Shown one piece after another: positions 9,054 through 19,785 of a DNA stretch of 64,000 nucleotides. The stretch is from Streptomyces sp. AC1-42W (GTDB lineage: Bacteria > Actinomycetota > Actinomycetes > Streptomycetales > Streptomycetaceae). The translations under genes were made by a program, and so were the position numbers. The DNA lies in the NCBI RefSeq assembly GCF_003248355.1, contig NZ_QKWY01000001.1:1756001-1820000 (forward strand), in the 5' to 3' direction. The number at the start of each line of letters is the position of its first letter. Position 1 is the first letter of the stretch. The notes beneath the pieces are model-generated. The model saw only the letters and a program-made list of their open reading frames with translations, had not been told where the DNA came from and made no database searches.

Positions 9054-11159
9054 ATGAGGGGCGCAGGGCAGGGCAGTGGCGGAAGGGCCGTACGAGGGGC
9101 GGGCGGGTGGCGGCTGCTGCCCTGGGTGCTCGTCGCCCTCTGGGCCGCCGTACTGGCCCTCGCGGGCCCGCTCGCCGGTGAACTCGGGGGCGACCAGGTC
9201 AACCGGAACGTGGACTACCTCCCGGCGAGCGCCGACTCGACCCGGGCCGCCAAGATCCAGGACACCCTGCCCGGCGGCGAGTCCACCGACCTCGTCCTCG
9301 TCTACCACCGCGACGGCGGCCTCACCGCGGCCGACCGGGCCCTCGCCGCCCGGCAGACCGCCGAGGTGGCGAGCGCCCACACCCTGTCCGCGCCGCCGCA
9401 CGCCGTACCGTCGAAGGACGGCACGACCCTGATGTACCCGCTCTCCACGACCGAACCCGGCCAGGACGACCGGGCGCGCGCCGCCTACGTGGACGACGTC
9501 CGCGCCGCGGTGCGCGGCGGCGACGGGCTGGAGGCCGAGGTCGGCGGCCCCGGAGCGCTGACCGTGGACGCCCAGGAGGTCTTCGAGTCGCTCGACGGGC
9601 CGCTGCTCTACACGACCGTCGCCGTCGTCGCGGTCCTGCTGATCGTCATCTACCGCAGCCCGCTGCTGTGGCTCGTCCCGCTCCTGGTCGCCGGCGCCGC
9701 CGACGTCCTGTCCATGGCCGTCGTCCACGGACTCCACGAGGGGTTCGGCCTCACGGTCACCGGCCAGAGCTCCGCCGTCATGACCATCCTCGTCTTCGGC
9801 GCCGGCACCGACTACGCCCTGCTGCTCGTCGCCCGCTACCGCGAGGAACTGGTCCGCGTCGAACGGCCCCACGAGGCCATGGCGGCGGCGCTGCGCGGCT
9901 GCGGACCCGCCGTCCTCGCCTCGTCCGGGACCGTCGCCGCCGGACTGCTCTGCCTGCTCGCCGCCGACCTCAACAGCAGCCGGGGCATGGGACCCATCGC
10001 CGCCGTCGGCGTGCTGTGCGCCCTCCTGGCGATGCTCACGCTGCTCCCGGCCGTCCTGGTCCTCCTCGGCCGCCGGGTCTTCTGGCCCCTCGTACCGGTG
10101 TACGGGGTCGAGCCGCGCCGCCGCCGCTCGCTGTTCGCCGCGATGGGCGGCTCCGCCGGGCGCCGGCCCGTCACCGTCCTCGTCTCCGGCGGGGTGCTGC
10201 TGGGCGCGCTGTCGCTCGGGGCGTTCAACCTGCCCGGCGCCCTCAAGCAGGAGGACTCCTTCACCAGCCGGCCCGACTCGATCGCCGCGATGGAGATCCT
10301 CGCCGACGCCTACCCGGGCCGCTCCAGCCAGCCGATCAGCGTGACCACACCCACCGAACAGGCCGCCGGCGCGCTCGCCCTGGCCCGGAGCACCGAAGGC
10401 GTCGCCGCCGCCGAACGCGGCCGCAGCGGCGGCGGCTGGACCGAACTCGTCGTCACCGCCGAGGCCCCGCCCGAGTCCGCCGGGGAACGGGCCACCCTGC
10501 TGGCCCTGCGCGACCGGCTGCCCGACAGCCACGTCGGCGGACCCGGCGCCCAGCAGATGGACATGGAGGCCGCCTGCGCCCGCGACCTGAAGGTCATCGT
10601 GCCGCTCGTCCTGCTCTCCGTCCTGCTGATCCTCATCGCCCTGCTGCGCAGCCTCGTCGCACCCCTGCTGCTCGTCGTCGCCGTCGTCGCGGTGTGGGGC
10701 GCCGCCCTCGGCATCGGCGGACTGCTCTTCGAACCGGTCCTCGGCCTGCGGGGCACCGACCCCGGACTCTCCCTGGTGTCCTTCGTCTTCCTGGTGGCCC
10801 TCGGCGTCGACTACGGCATCTTCCTGATGCACCGGGTCCGCGAGGAGGCCCGGAACGGCGCCGGACCCACCGAGGCCGCGCTCACCGCCCTGCGCACCAC
10901 CGGCGGTGTCATCGCCTCGGCCGGTCTGGTGCTCGCCGCCACCTTCGCCGTCCTGACCAGCATGCCGATGGCGGCCCTCGTCGAGATGGGCTTCGTGATC
11001 GCGGTCGGCGTCCTCCTGGACACCTTCCTCGTCCGCACCTATCTGGTGACCTCCGCGAGCGTGGCGCTCGGACGCGCGATCTGGTGGCCGGGCGCCCTCT
11101 CCCGTACCGCGCCCCCCGCACCGGCGCCCCGCGAGCCCGCACCCGCCGAAGTCCCCTGA
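9054..11159 (+). CDS. MMPL family membrane transporter
   Basis: The 701-residue protein has the RND/MMPL layout: one transmembrane helix, a large extracytoplasmic loop, five to six helices, then a second loop and a second helical block. Conserved segments include GAGTDYALLLVARYREEL and, in the second half, VALGVDYGIFLMHRVREE. The Asp-Tyr pairs belong to the proton relay. Such proteins export lipids, siderophores or drugs using the proton gradient. The ATG at 9054 follows AAGGGGGGCC. A histidine kinase and a response regulator follow directly on the same strand, so the pump may be controlled by, or signal to, this pair. The substrate is unknown. Confidence 0.92.
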   Translation: MRGAGQGSGGRAVRGAGGWRLLPWVLVALWAAVLALAGPLAGELGGDQVNRNVDYLPASADSTRAAKIQDTLPGGESTDLVLVYHRDGGLTAADRALAARQTAEVASAHTLSAPPHAVPSKDGTTLMYPLSTTEPGQDDRARAAYVDDVRAAVRGGDGLEAEVGGPGALTVDAQEVFESLDGPLLYTTVAVVAVLLIVIYRSPLLWLVPLLVAGAADVLSMAVVHGLHEGFGLTVTGQSSAVMTILVFGAGTDYALLLVARYREELVRVERPHEAMAAALRGCGPAVLASSGTVAAGLLCLLAADLNSSRGMGPIAAVGVLCALLAMLTLLPAVLVLLGRRVFWPLVPVYGVEPRRRRSLFAAMGGSAGRRPVTVLVSGGVLLGALSLGAFNLPGALKQEDSFTSRPDSIAAMEILADAYPGRSSQPISVTTPTEQAAGALALARSTEGVAAAERGRSGGGWTELVVTAEAPPESAGERATLLALRDRLPDSHVGGPGAQQMDMEAACARDLKVIVPLVLLSVLLILIALLRSLVAPLLLVVAVVAVWGAALGIGGLLFEPVLGLRGTDPGLSLVSFVFLVALGVDYGIFLMHRVREEARNGAGPTEAALTALRTTGGVIASAGLVLAATFAVLTSMPMAALVEMGFVIAVGVLLDTFLVRTYLVTSASVALGRAIWWPGALSRTAPPAPAPREPAPAEVP

Positions 11160-11191
11160 CAGACCCCGCCCCCGTACCGGAGGATGGCGAC

Positions 11192-12498
<1,307 letters not shown>

Positions 12499-12502
<4 letters not shown>

Positions 12503-13182
12503 TCCGGGTACTGCTCGCGGACGACCAGACGCTCGTCCGGGCGGCCTTCGCGATGCTCATCGGCTCCGACCCGGAGATGGAGGTCGTCGGCGAGGCGGCC
12601 ACCGGCCTCGAAGCGGTCGCGCTGGCCCGGTCCGCCCGCGCCGACCTCGTCGTCATGGACATCCGGATGCCCGAACTCGACGGCATCGAGGCCACCCGCC
12701 GCATCGCCGCCGACGAGGACCTGGCCGGAGTGAAGGTCCTCGTCCTCACCACGTACGACACCGACGACCACATCCTCGACGCGCTCCGCGCCGGGGCCTC
12801 CGGCTTCCTGGTCAAGGACACCCGGCCCGCCGAGCTGCTCGCCGCCATCCGCACCGTGGCGGCCGGCGAGTCCCTGCTCTCGCCCGGCCCCACCGCCCGG
12901 CTGATCGCCCGCGTCCTCAGCGCCCCGAGCGCCCCGGCCGGGCCCGGCCCCGAGGCCCTCGGCATGCTCTCCGAGCGCGAGTGCCAGGTGCTCGCCCTGG
13001 TCGCGCGCGGGCTCAACAACACCGGGATCGCCGAGAGCCTGGGCCTCAGTCCGCTCACCGCCAAGACCCACGTCAGCCGGATCATGGGCAAGCTCGGCGC
13101 CCGCGACCGGGCCCAGCTGGTCATCGCCGCCTACGAATCGGGCCTGGTCGTGCCCGCGGGCGGGGGCGCGGCGGGAAACTGA
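12499..13182 (+). CDS. LuxR/NarL family response regulator
   Basis: The 227-residue regulator has a receiver domain with acidic pair DD at 8-9, phospho-acceptor Asp54 (VVMDIRMPELDG) and Lys near 104 (FLVKDT). A C-terminal LuxR helix-turn-helix (LSERECQVLALVARGLNNTGIAESLGLSPLTAKTHVSRIMGKL) follows. It overlaps the kinase gene by four bases, so the two are translationally coupled partners. Its targets are likely to include the adjacent MMPL gene, an inference from position only. Confidence 0.94.
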
Positions 13183-13228
13183 GCGCACCGGTTCGCGGGG
13201 GCGGGCCCGGCGCACCGGCCGCGTACCG

Positions 13229-13234
13229 GACAAT
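13229..13234 (+). promoter_or_regulatory. Probable leaderless -10 element of recO
   Basis: GACAAT ends 6 bases before the recO ATG at 13241, and no Shine-Dalgarno sequence is present. Confidence 0.5.
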
Positions 13235-13240
13235 GGACGC

Positions 13241-13987
13241 ATGAGCTTGTTCCGGGACGACGGCGTGGTGCTGCGCACGCAGAAGCTGGGCGAGGCCGAC
13301 CGGATCATCACGCTGCTGACCCGGGGCCACGGCCGGGTGCGGGCCGTCGCGCGCGGCGTGCGCCGCACCAAGTCCAAGTTCGGGGCCCGGCTCGAACCGT
13401 TCTCCCATGTGGACGTGCAGTTCTTCGCGCGCGGCAGCGAGCTCGTCGGGCGCGGGCTGCCGCTGTGCACCCAGAGCGAGACCATCGCCCCGTACGGCGG
13501 CGGGATCGTCACCGACTACGGGCGCTACACCGCGGGCACGGCCATGCTGGAGACCGCCGAGCGCTTCACCGACCACGAGGGCGAACCCGCCGTCCAGCAG
13601 TACCTGCTGCTGGTGGGCGGGCTGCGCACGCTGGCCAGGGGCGAGCACGCGCCGCATCTGATCCTGGACGCCTTTCTGCTGCGCTCCCTCGCCGTCAACG
13701 GCTACGCCCCCAGCTTCGACGACTGCGCGCGCTGCGGACTGCCCGGCCCGAACCGTTTCTTCTCCGTGGCGGCGGGCGGCGTGGTGTGCGGCGACTGCCG
13801 GGTGCCCGGGAGCGTCGTACCCTCGGCTGAGGCCGTCGCCCTGCTGAGCGCCCTGCTCACCGGCGACTGGGAGACGGCCGACGCGTGCGAGGCGCGTCAT
13901 GTCAGGGAGGGGAGCGGGCTGGTGTCCGCGTATCTGCACTGGCATCTGGAGCGCGGGCTGCGTTCACTGCGGTACGTAGAGAAGTGA
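13241..13987 (+). CDS. recO: DNA repair protein RecO
   Basis: RecO acts in the RecFOR pathway, loading RecA on SSB-coated gaps and annealing strands. The 248-residue protein has the N-terminal OB fold (FRDDGVVLRTQKLGEADRIITLLT). A zinc-finger follows, with CARC near 162-165 and CGDC near 185-188, then a helical C-terminus. The ATG at 13241 is 6 bases after a GACAAT hexamer, suggesting a leaderless mRNA. uppS follows 21 bases downstream, the usual actinobacterial recO-uppS arrangement. Confidence 0.95.
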   Translation: MSLFRDDGVVLRTQKLGEADRIITLLTRGHGRVRAVARGVRRTKSKFGARLEPFSHVDVQFFARGSELVGRGLPLCTQSETIAPYGGGIVTDYGRYTAGTAMLETAERFTDHEGEPAVQQYLLLVGGLRTLARGEHAPHLILDAFLLRSLAVNGYAPSFDDCARCGLPGPNRFFSVAAGGVVCGDCRVPGSVVPSAEAVALLSALLTGDWETADACEARHVREGSGLVSAYLHWHLERGLRSLRYVEK

Positions 13988-14008
13988 CACAGGGAGACTG
14001 AGAAGCTC

Positions 14009-14827
14009 ATGGCAGTACGCGGGATGCTCGGCGGCCGAAACCGGCGCGACTACAAGACCCCGGAGCCGCACCCCTCCGGTGCCACGCCGCCGAAGATCCC
14101 CGGTGAGCTGGTGCCCAAGCACGTCGCCATCGTGATGGACGGCAACGGCCGCTGGGCCAAGGAGCGCGGCCTGCCCCGCACCGAGGGGCACAAGGTCGGC
14201 GAGGGCGTCGTCATGGACGTGCTCAAGGGCTGCATCGAGATGGGCGTCAAGAACCTCTCGCTGTACGCCTTCTCGACGGAGAACTGGAAGCGGTCCCCGG
14301 AGGAGGTGAAGTTCCTGATGAACTTCAACCGGGACGTGATCCGCCGCCGCCGTGACGAGATGGACGAGCTGGGCATCCGCATCCGCTGGGTGGGCCGCAT
14401 GCCCAAGCTGTGGAAGTCCGTCGTCCAGGAGCTCCAGGTCGCCCAGGAGCAGACCAAGGACAACGACAGGATGACGCTGTACTTCTGCGTCAACTACGGC
14501 GGCCGGGCCGAGATCGCGGACGCCGCGCAGCGCATCGCGCAGGACGTCGCCGCCGGCCGGCTCGACCCGTCGAAGGTCAACGAGAAGACGTTCGCGAAGT
14601 ACATCTACTACCCGGACATGCCGGACGTCGACCTGTTCGTGCGCCCCAGCGGCGAGCAGCGCACTTCGAACTACCTGATCTGGCAGAGCGCGTACGCCGA
14701 GATGGTCTTCCAGGACGTGCTGTGGCCGGACTTCGACCGCCGGGACCTGTGGCGCGCCTGCCTGGAGTTCGCCCAGCGCGACCGCCGCTTCGGCGGCGCC
14801 GAGGAGGTCGCCGCCTCCGGCAGCTGA
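14009..14827 (+). CDS. uppS: Isoprenyl transferase (undecaprenyl/polyprenyl diphosphate synthase)
   Basis: This cis-prenyltransferase makes the long-chain polyprenyl diphosphate carrier used for peptidoglycan and teichoic acid precursors. The 272-residue protein shows [20 protein letters not shown] with the catalytic Asp near residue 44. It also has [13 protein letters not shown] and the C-terminal [20 protein letters not shown] motif. It is probably co-transcribed with recO, which lies 21 bases upstream. The product chain length cannot be decided from sequence. Confidence 0.95.
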   Translation: MAVRGMLGGRNRRDYKTPEPHPSGATPPKIPGELVPKHVAIVMDGNGRWAKERGLPRTEGHKVGEGVVMDVLKGCIEMGVKNLSLYAFSTENWKRSPEEVKFLMNFNRDVIRRRRDEMDELGIRIRWVGRMPKLWKSVVQELQVAQEQTKDNDRMTLYFCVNYGGRAEIADAAQRIAQDVAAGRLDPSKVNEKTFAKYIYYPDMPDVDLFVRPSGEQRTSNYLIWQSAYAEMVFQDVLWPDFDRRDLWRACLEFAQRDRRFGGAEEVAASGS

Positions 14828-14837
14828 CCGGACGGCC

Positions 14838-14873
14838 GACGGGCCCGGCGGGGGTGTCCCCGCCGGGCCCGTC
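14838..14873. terminator. Bidirectional terminator between uppS and zur
   Basis: GACGGGCCCGGCGGGG at 14838-14853 pairs perfectly with its complement at 14858-14873 around a 4-base loop. It sits between two convergent genes. Confidence 0.8.
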
Positions 14874-14887
14874 CTGTTCCTCCCGGC

Positions 14888-15322
14888 CTACTTCCCGGCG
14901 CTCGCGCAGTCCGCGCAGGTGCCGAACACCTCGACCGTGTGCGCCACGTTGACGAAGCCGTGCTGTGCGGCGATGGTCTCCGACCACTGTTCGACGGCGG
15001 GGCCCTCGACCTCGACCGCCTTGCCGCACACGCGGCAGACCAGATGGTGGTGGTGCTCGCCGGTCGAGCAGCGCCGGTAGACGGACTCGCCCTCCGTGGT
15101 GCGCAGGACGTCCACCTCACCGGCGTCGGCCAGGGACTGCAGGGTGCGGTAGACCGTCGTCAGCCCGACCGAGTCCCCGCGGTGCTTGAGGACGTCGTGC
15201 AGCTCCTGGGCGCTGCGGAACTCGTCCACCTCGTCGAGTGCCGCCGCGACGGCCGCCCGCTGCCGGGTCGAGCGGCCGCGTACCGGAGCCGCGTTCGTTC
15301 CACTGATCGGCGCCGTCGCCAC
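14888..15322 (-). CDS. zur: Zinc uptake regulator Zur (Fur family)
   Basis: Zur represses zinc uptake genes when zinc is sufficient. The 144-residue protein has the Fur winged helix (RQRAAVAAALDEV to GLTTVYRTLQSLADAGEVDV). It also has the metal-binding and dimer region EHHHHLVCRVCGK ... FGTCADCASAGK with two CxxC motifs for structural zinc. I chose the GTG at 15322 because GAGGAGG lies 6 bases upstream. It is the last gene of the znuA-znuC-znuB-zur set, starting 70 bases after the permease stop. The operon is therefore probably autoregulated through the boxes before znuA. Confidence 0.93.
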   Translation of the reverse strand: MATAPISGTNAAPVRGRSTRQRAAVAAALDEVDEFRSAQELHDVLKHRGDSVGLTTVYRTLQSLADAGEVDVLRTTEGESVYRRCSTGEHHHHLVCRVCGKAVEVEGPAVEQWSETIAAQHGFVNVAHTVEVFGTCADCASAGK

Positions 15323-15392
15323 AGGAGCCTCCTCGTGTCGCCCGTACATCTGTCGGGCCATTGTGCCAGCCCGGCCCCGCCCGGTGGGGCGG

Positions 15393-16289
15393 TCAGACGC
15401 GGACGTCGTCCGGGGAGGGGCGGGCCGCCGGTACCTCCAGGGTGCACCCGTCCGCGGCGGCGGCCTCGCCCCGGCGGGCCCGGCGGCGGGCCAGCGGACC
15501 GGCCAGCAGGGTCAGGACGACGAAGACGGCGATGGCCAGCAGCACGATCGTCGCGCCCGGCGGGACCTCCTGGTAGTACGAGGTGATGGTGCCGGACAGG
15601 GTGACGCCGACACCGATGACGACGGCCAGCACGAAGGTCACCTTGAACGACCGGGTGATCTGCTGCGCGGCGGCGACCGGGACCACCATCAGGGCGCTGA
15701 CCAGCAGCAGCCCGACGACCCGCATCGCGACCGTGACGGTGACCGCGGCGGTGACCGCGACCAGCAGGTTCAGCAGGCGCACCGGCAGCCCGGTCACCCG
15801 CGCGAACTCCTCGTCCTGGCTGACCGCGAACAGCTGGCGCCGCAGCCCCAGCGTCACCAGCAGCACGAACGCGGCGAGCAGCGAGATCGCGGTGATGTCC
15901 TCGGGGGCGACGGTGGCCAGCGAGCCGAAGAGGTAGGAGGTGAGGTTGGCGTTGGAGCCGGTGTCGGACAGGTTGATCAGCAGGACACCGCCCGCCATGC
16001 CGCCGTAGAAGAGCATGGCCAGCGCGATGTCGCCGCGGGTGCGGCCGTACCAGCGGATCAGCTCCATGACGACGGCGCCCGCGACGGCGACGCCGGTGGC
16101 CATCCAGACCGGGCTGGTGGAGAGCAGGAAGCCGAGGCCGACGCCGGTCATCGCGATGTGGCCGATGCCGTCGCCCATCAGGGCCTGCCGGCGCTGCACC
16201 AGGTAGACGCCGACGGCGGGGGCGATGACGCCGACGAGCACGGCGGCGATCAGGGCCCGCTGCATGAAGGGAGGGTCGAGGAATTCCAT
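15393..16289 (-). CDS. znuB: Zinc ABC transporter permease
   Basis: The 298-residue polytopic protein belongs to the ABC-3 metal permease family, with about eight helices. Examples are MQRALIAAVLVGVIAPAVGVYL and the RVVGLLLVSALMVVPVAAA segment conserved in ZnuB/TroC proteins. It starts two bases after the ATPase stop, so the genes are coupled. With ZnuA and ZnuC it would import Zn2+. The adjacent zur and Zur boxes support zinc rather than manganese. Confidence 0.92.
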   Translation of the reverse strand: MEFLDPPFMQRALIAAVLVGVIAPAVGVYLVQRRQALMGDGIGHIAMTGVGLGFLLSTSPVWMATGVAVAGAVVMELIRWYGRTRGDIALAMLFYGGMAGGVLLINLSDTGSNANLTSYLFGSLATVAPEDITAISLLAAFVLLVTLGLRRQLFAVSQDEEFARVTGLPVRLLNLLVAVTAAVTVTVAMRVVGLLLVSALMVVPVAAAQQITRSFKVTFVLAVVIGVGVTLSGTITSYYQEVPPGATIVLLAIAVFVVLTLLAGPLARRRARRGEAAAADGCTLEVPAARPSPDDVRV

Positions 16290-16291
16290 GG

Positions 16292-17134
16292 TCAGCTCAG
16301 CAGTCCCGTCCGGACGGGCTCGGAAGCCGCGTGGGGGTGTACGTGGTCGTGGCCGGGCAGGGCGTGCTGCCCGACGGCCTTCGGGGGCGGTCCGTCGTGC
16401 AGGACGCAGCCGTCGCGGAGCACGACCGCCCGGCCGATCAGGGGCTCCAGCGGGCCCAGCTCGTGCAGGACGAGCAGCACGGTGGTGCCGGCGGCGACCT
16501 GCTCGCGCAGCGTGTCGGCGAGGATCTCCTGGCTGGCCAGGTCCACGCCCGCCATCGGCTCGTCCATGATCAGGAGCTCGGGTTCGGCGGCGAGGGCGCG
16601 GGCGATGAGCACGCGCTGGTGCTGGCCGCCGGAGAGGGCGTCCACCGAGTCCCCGGCCCGGTCGGCGAGGCCGACGAGTGCGATGGCGCGGTCGACGGCG
16701 GCGCGGTCGGCCCGGCGGGGGATGCGCAGCCGGGTGCGGGAGAGCCGCCCGGCGGAGACGACCTCGCGGATCGTGGCGGGCACCCCGCCGGCCGCCGTGG
16801 TGCGCTGCGGTACGTAGCCGACCCTGGCCCAGGAGCGGAAGCGGCGCAGCGGGGTGCCGAAGAGTTCGACGGTGCCGCCGGTGAGCGGGACCTGGCCGAT
16901 GACGGAGCGGACGGCGGTGGACTTGCCGGAGCCGTTGGCGCCGAGCAGGGCGACGACCTCGCCCCGGCGCACGGTCAGGTCGATGCCGCGCAGTACGGGG
17001 CGCGCGCCGAGGACGGCGGTGGCGTCGCGGACGGCGATGACGGGTTCGCGGTCGGGGGTGCGGGGCTCGGGCATGAGCGCCTCCGGTGCTGCTGCGCGGG
17101 TGGATCGGGTGGGTGCGGTGCGGTCGTCGCTCAC
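16292..17134 (-). CDS. znuC: Zinc ABC transporter ATP-binding protein
   Basis: The 280-residue ATPase has Walker A LLGANGSGKSTAV, signature LSGGQHQRVLIARAL and Walker B LLIMDEPMAGVD. An N-terminal extension of about 30 residues (MSDDRTAPTRSTRAAAPEAL) precedes the domain. The GTG start overlaps the znuA stop (GTGA), indicating coupled translation. It supplies energy for zinc import with the downstream permease. Confidence 0.93.
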   Translation of the reverse strand: MSDDRTAPTRSTRAAAPEALMPEPRTPDREPVIAVRDATAVLGARPVLRGIDLTVRRGEVVALLGANGSGKSTAVRSVIGQVPLTGGTVELFGTPLRRFRSWARVGYVPQRTTAAGGVPATIREVVSAGRLSRTRLRIPRRADRAAVDRAIALVGLADRAGDSVDALSGGQHQRVLIARALAAEPELLIMDEPMAGVDLASQEILADTLREQVAAGTTVLLVLHELGPLEPLIGRAVVLRDGCVLHDGPPPKAVGQHALPGHDHVHPHAASEPVRTGLLS

Positions 17135-18090
17135 TTCGCGCCGAGTGCCGTGCGCAGGGCGGCGAGGTTGGACTTCATGACCTCGATGTAGTCATCGCCC
17201 TTGGACGCCTCGGTGATTCCCTCCAGCGGGTCCAGGACGTCGGTGCGCAGTCCGGTGTCGCGGGCGACGGTCCTCGCGGTCTTGTCGCTGGCCAGGGTCT
17301 CGAAGAAGACGGTGGTGACCTTCTCCTTCTCGGCGATGGAGTGCAGCTTGCTGATGCGGGCGGGGCTGGGCTCGGCCTCGGGGTCGATGCCGGCGATGCC
17401 CTCCTGGGTGAGCCCGTAGCGTTCGGCGAGGTAGCCGAAGGCGGAGTGGGTGGTGATGAAGGTCCGGGTCTCGGTGTTCTTCAGACCGGTACGGTACGCG
17501 GTGTCCAGCGCGCCCAGCTCCGCGACCAGCGCGTCGGTGTTCTCGCGGTAGTCCGCGGCGTGGTCCGGGTCGGTCTTCTCCAGGGACTTGCCGACGCCCT
17601 CGGCGACCTCGGCGTAGCGCACCGGGTCCAGCCAGATGTGCGGGTCGGCGCCCGCTCCGTCGCCCTTGTGCTCGTGGGCGTGCTCGTCGTCGCCGTGGTC
17701 GTGGCCGCCGACCTCCGCGCCGTGGTCCTCCAGCGTGGTCAGCGTCGCGGCGTCGAGGGTGTGGGGGGCCTCGGAGAGCTTGACCGCCTCGTCGACGGCG
17801 GGCTGGATGCCCTTGAGGTACAGGATCAGGTCGGCGTCGCTCAGGCCGCCTATCTGACGGTAGGTGAGCTCCAGGTCGTGGGGTTCCACGCCGGGCTTGG
17901 TCAGGCCGGTGACCTCGACGTGCTCGCCGCCTATGCGTTCGGCCAGGAACTGCATGGGATAGAAGGACGCCACCACGTCCAGCTTGCCGCCGTTCTCGTG
18001 CGCGGAGCCGTCCGGGGAGGAGCAGGCGGTGAGACCGAGGAGGACGGCGCCGGTGACGGCGGCGACGGGTATGAGGCGGCGTACGTTCAT
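17131..18090 (-). CDS. znuA: Zinc-binding lipoprotein of ABC transporter
   Basis: The cluster A-I solute-binding protein has a lipoprotein signal (MNVRRLIPVAAVTGAVLLGL, lipobox LTAC). It has the ZnuA His ligands in PGVEPHDLEL, DPHIWLDP and THSAFGYLAERYG, and a His/Asp-rich loop (HDHGDDEHAHEHK) typical of zinc-scavenging ZnuA. I place the start at the ATG at 18090; an ATG at 18099 (MTVMNVRR) is also in frame. No clear Shine-Dalgarno sequence is visible. Two Zur-type palindromes cover the start region, so zinc would block expression of the whole operon. Confidence 0.93.
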   Translation of the reverse strand: MNVRRLIPVAAVTGAVLLGLTACSSPDGSAHENGGKLDVVASFYPMQFLAERIGGEHVEVTGLTKPGVEPHDLELTYRQIGGLSDADLILYLKGIQPAVDEAVKLSEAPHTLDAATLTTLEDHGAEVGGHDHGDDEHAHEHKGDGAGADPHIWLDPVRYAEVAEGVGKSLEKTDPDHAADYRENTDALVAELGALDTAYRTGLKNTETRTFITTHSAFGYLAERYGLTQEGIAGIDPEAEPSPARISKLHSIAEKEKVTTVFFETLASDKTARTVARDTGLRTDVLDPLEGITEASKGDDYIEVMKSNLAALRTALGAK

Positions 18091-18104
18091 GACAGTCATT
18101 TTCA
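18090..18104. promoter_or_regulatory. Zur box 1 overlapping the znuA start
   Basis: TGAAAATGACTGTCA, read on the minus strand, closely matches the streptomycete Zur 7-1-7 consensus TGAAAATGATTTTCA. It touches the start codon region. Confidence 0.7.
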
Positions 18105-18111
18105 ACAAAGG

Positions 18112-18126
18112 TGGAAACGATTGTCA
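18112..18126. promoter_or_regulatory. Zur box 2 upstream of znuA
   Basis: TGGAAACGATTGTCA is a second 15-base imperfect palindrome matching 12 of 15 consensus positions, only 7 bases from box 1. It also lies in the glyS upstream region. Confidence 0.6.
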
Positions 18127-18236
18127 ACAAGCGGGGTTCGCCTCCGGGACCGATACCGATTTGATCGAAGGGCAGTGCCCGCCGGTAATCTGGGCCATTA
18201 GCCCGCACGTTCCGTCGTCGTAATGAAGAGAGCACC

Positions 18237-19619
18237 GTGGCCGCCGACAAGATCGACACCATCGTCAGCCTGAGCAAGCGCCGTGGCTTCGTCTACCCCT
18301 GCAGTGAGATCTACGGCGGTCAGAAGGCCGCCTGGGACTACGGGCCGCTGGGTGTCGAGCTCAAGGAGAACCTCAAGCGCCAGTGGTGGCGCTACATGGT
18401 CACCTCCCGCGAGGACGTGGTCGGTCTCGACTCGTCGGTCATCCTGGCCCCCGAGGTGTGGGTGGCCTCCGGCCACGTCGCCACGTTCTCCGACCCGCTG
18501 ACCGAGTGCACCTCCTGCCACAAGCGCTACCGCGCGGACCACCTGGAGGAGGCGTACGAGGAGAAGCACGGCAAGGCGCCGGCCAACGGCCTCGCCGACC
18601 TGAACTGCCCCAACTGCGGCAACAAGGGCACCTTCACCGAGCCCAAGCAGTTCTCGGGCCTGCTCTCCACCCACCTCGGCCCCACCCAGGACTCCGGCTC
18701 GGTCGCCTACCTGCGCCCCGAGACCGCCCAGGGCATCTTCACCAACTTCTCCCAGGTGCAGACCACCTCGCGCAAGAAGCCCCCGTTCGGCATCGCGCAG
18801 ATGGGCAAGTCCTTCCGCAACGAGATCACTCCGGGCAACTTCATCTTCCGCACGCGCGAGTTCGAGCAGATGGAGATGGAGTTCTTCGTCAAGCCGGGCG
18901 AGGACGAGGAGTGGCAGGAGTACTGGATGCAGCAGCGCTGGAACTGGTACACCGGCCTCGGCATGCGCGAGGAGAACATGCGGTGGTTCGAGCACCCGCA
19001 GGAGAAGCTCTCCCACTACTCCAAGCGCACCGCCGACATCGAGTACCGCTTCCGCTTCGGCGGCAGCGAGTGGGGTGAGCTGGAGGGCGTCGCCAACCGC
19101 ACCGACTACGACCTCACGGCCCACTCCAAGGCGTCCGGCACCGACCTCTCCTACTTCGACCAGGAGAAGGGCGAGCGCTACACCCCGTACGTCATCGAGC
19201 CGGCGGCCGGTGTCGGCCGCGCGATGCTGGCCTTCCTCCTCGACGCCTACAACGAGGACGAGGCGCCGAACGCCAAGGGCGTCATGGAGAAGCGCGCCGT
19301 GATGCGCCTGGACCCGCGCCTGGCGCCGGTCAAGGTCGCGATCCTCCCGCTCTCCCGCAACGCCCAGCTCTCGCCGAAGGCCAAGGGCCTGGCCGCCGAC
19401 CTCCGGCAGAACTGGAACATCGAGTTCGACGACGCGGGCGCCATCGGCCGCCGCTACCGCCGCCAGGACGAGATCGGTACGCCGTTCTGCGTCACCGTCG
19501 ACTTCGACACGCTGGACGACAACGCGGTCACCGTCCGCGAGCGCGACACGATGAAGCAGGAGCGCGTGTCCCTGGACCAGATCCAGGGCTACCTCGCCAC
19601 CCGCCTGATCGGCTGCTGA
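18237..19619 (+). CDS. glyS: Glycyl-tRNA synthetase
   Basis: The enzyme charges tRNA-Gly. The 460-residue product is the class II alpha2-type synthetase, with motif 1 region [25 protein letters not shown] and an inserted zinc-like cluster ([12 protein letters not shown] ... CPNCGNKG). Motif 2 is around [16 protein letters not shown], and an anticodon-binding domain follows ([14 protein letters not shown]). The GTG start at 18237 follows GAAGAGAG. It is divergent from the zinc operon. A very strong hairpin terminates it. Confidence 0.96.
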   Translation: MAADKIDTIVSLSKRRGFVYPCSEIYGGQKAAWDYGPLGVELKENLKRQWWRYMVTSREDVVGLDSSVILAPEVWVASGHVATFSDPLTECTSCHKRYRADHLEEAYEEKHGKAPANGLADLNCPNCGNKGTFTEPKQFSGLLSTHLGPTQDSGSVAYLRPETAQGIFTNFSQVQTTSRKKPPFGIAQMGKSFRNEITPGNFIFRTREFEQMEMEFFVKPGEDEEWQEYWMQQRWNWYTGLGMREENMRWFEHPQEKLSHYSKRTADIEYRFRFGGSEWGELEGVANRTDYDLTAHSKASGTDLSYFDQEKGERYTPYVIEPAAGVGRAMLAFLLDAYNEDEAPNAKGVMEKRAVMRLDPRLAPVKVAILPLSRNAQLSPKAKGLAADLRQNWNIEFDDAGAIGRRYRRQDEIGTPFCVTVDFDTLDDNAVTVRERDTMKQERVSLDQIQGYLATRLIGC

Positions 19620-19636
19620 CGGCCGCACCCGCCGTA

Positions 19637-19677
19637 CGAAACCCCCGCTCCGCCCCCGCGGCGGAGCGGGGGTTTCG
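19637..19677 (+). terminator. Terminator after glyS (18-bp perfect stem)
   Basis: CGAAACCCCCGCTCCGCC at 19637-19654 pairs perfectly with 19660-19677 around a 5-base loop, ending in GGGTTTCG. Confidence 0.85.
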
Positions 19678-19742
19678 CACGCCGTACGCGGCACAGCGCG
19701 CCCGGCGCCGGAAAACCGGGTGAGGACGGGGAGCGGCGTGGG

Positions 19743-19748
19743 TACGGT
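19743..19748 (+). promoter_or_regulatory. Probable leaderless -10 element of the mini-ORF
   Basis: TACGGT ends 7 bases before the ATG of the 9-codon frame at 19756. Confidence 0.4.
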
Positions 19749-19755
19749 CTTGCCC

Positions 19756-19785
19756 ATGCACACGTTCTTCCAGATCTACGAGTGA
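19756..19785 (+). CDS. Nine-residue leaderless mini-ORF upstream of the DUF6243-type gene
   Basis: ATG at 19756 opens MHTFFQIYE and stops at TGA. A TACGGT hexamer lies 7 bases before the ATG, the same geometry as the leaderless genes in this window. The 85 bases to the next start contain a small hairpin (AGGTC/GACCT). The peptide has Phe-Phe and Gln-Ile-Tyr rather than a run of one amino acid, so it is not an obvious amino-acid attenuator. It could be a leader or sensing uORF, or chance. I recognise no homologue. Confidence 0.4.
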   Translation: MHTFFQIYE

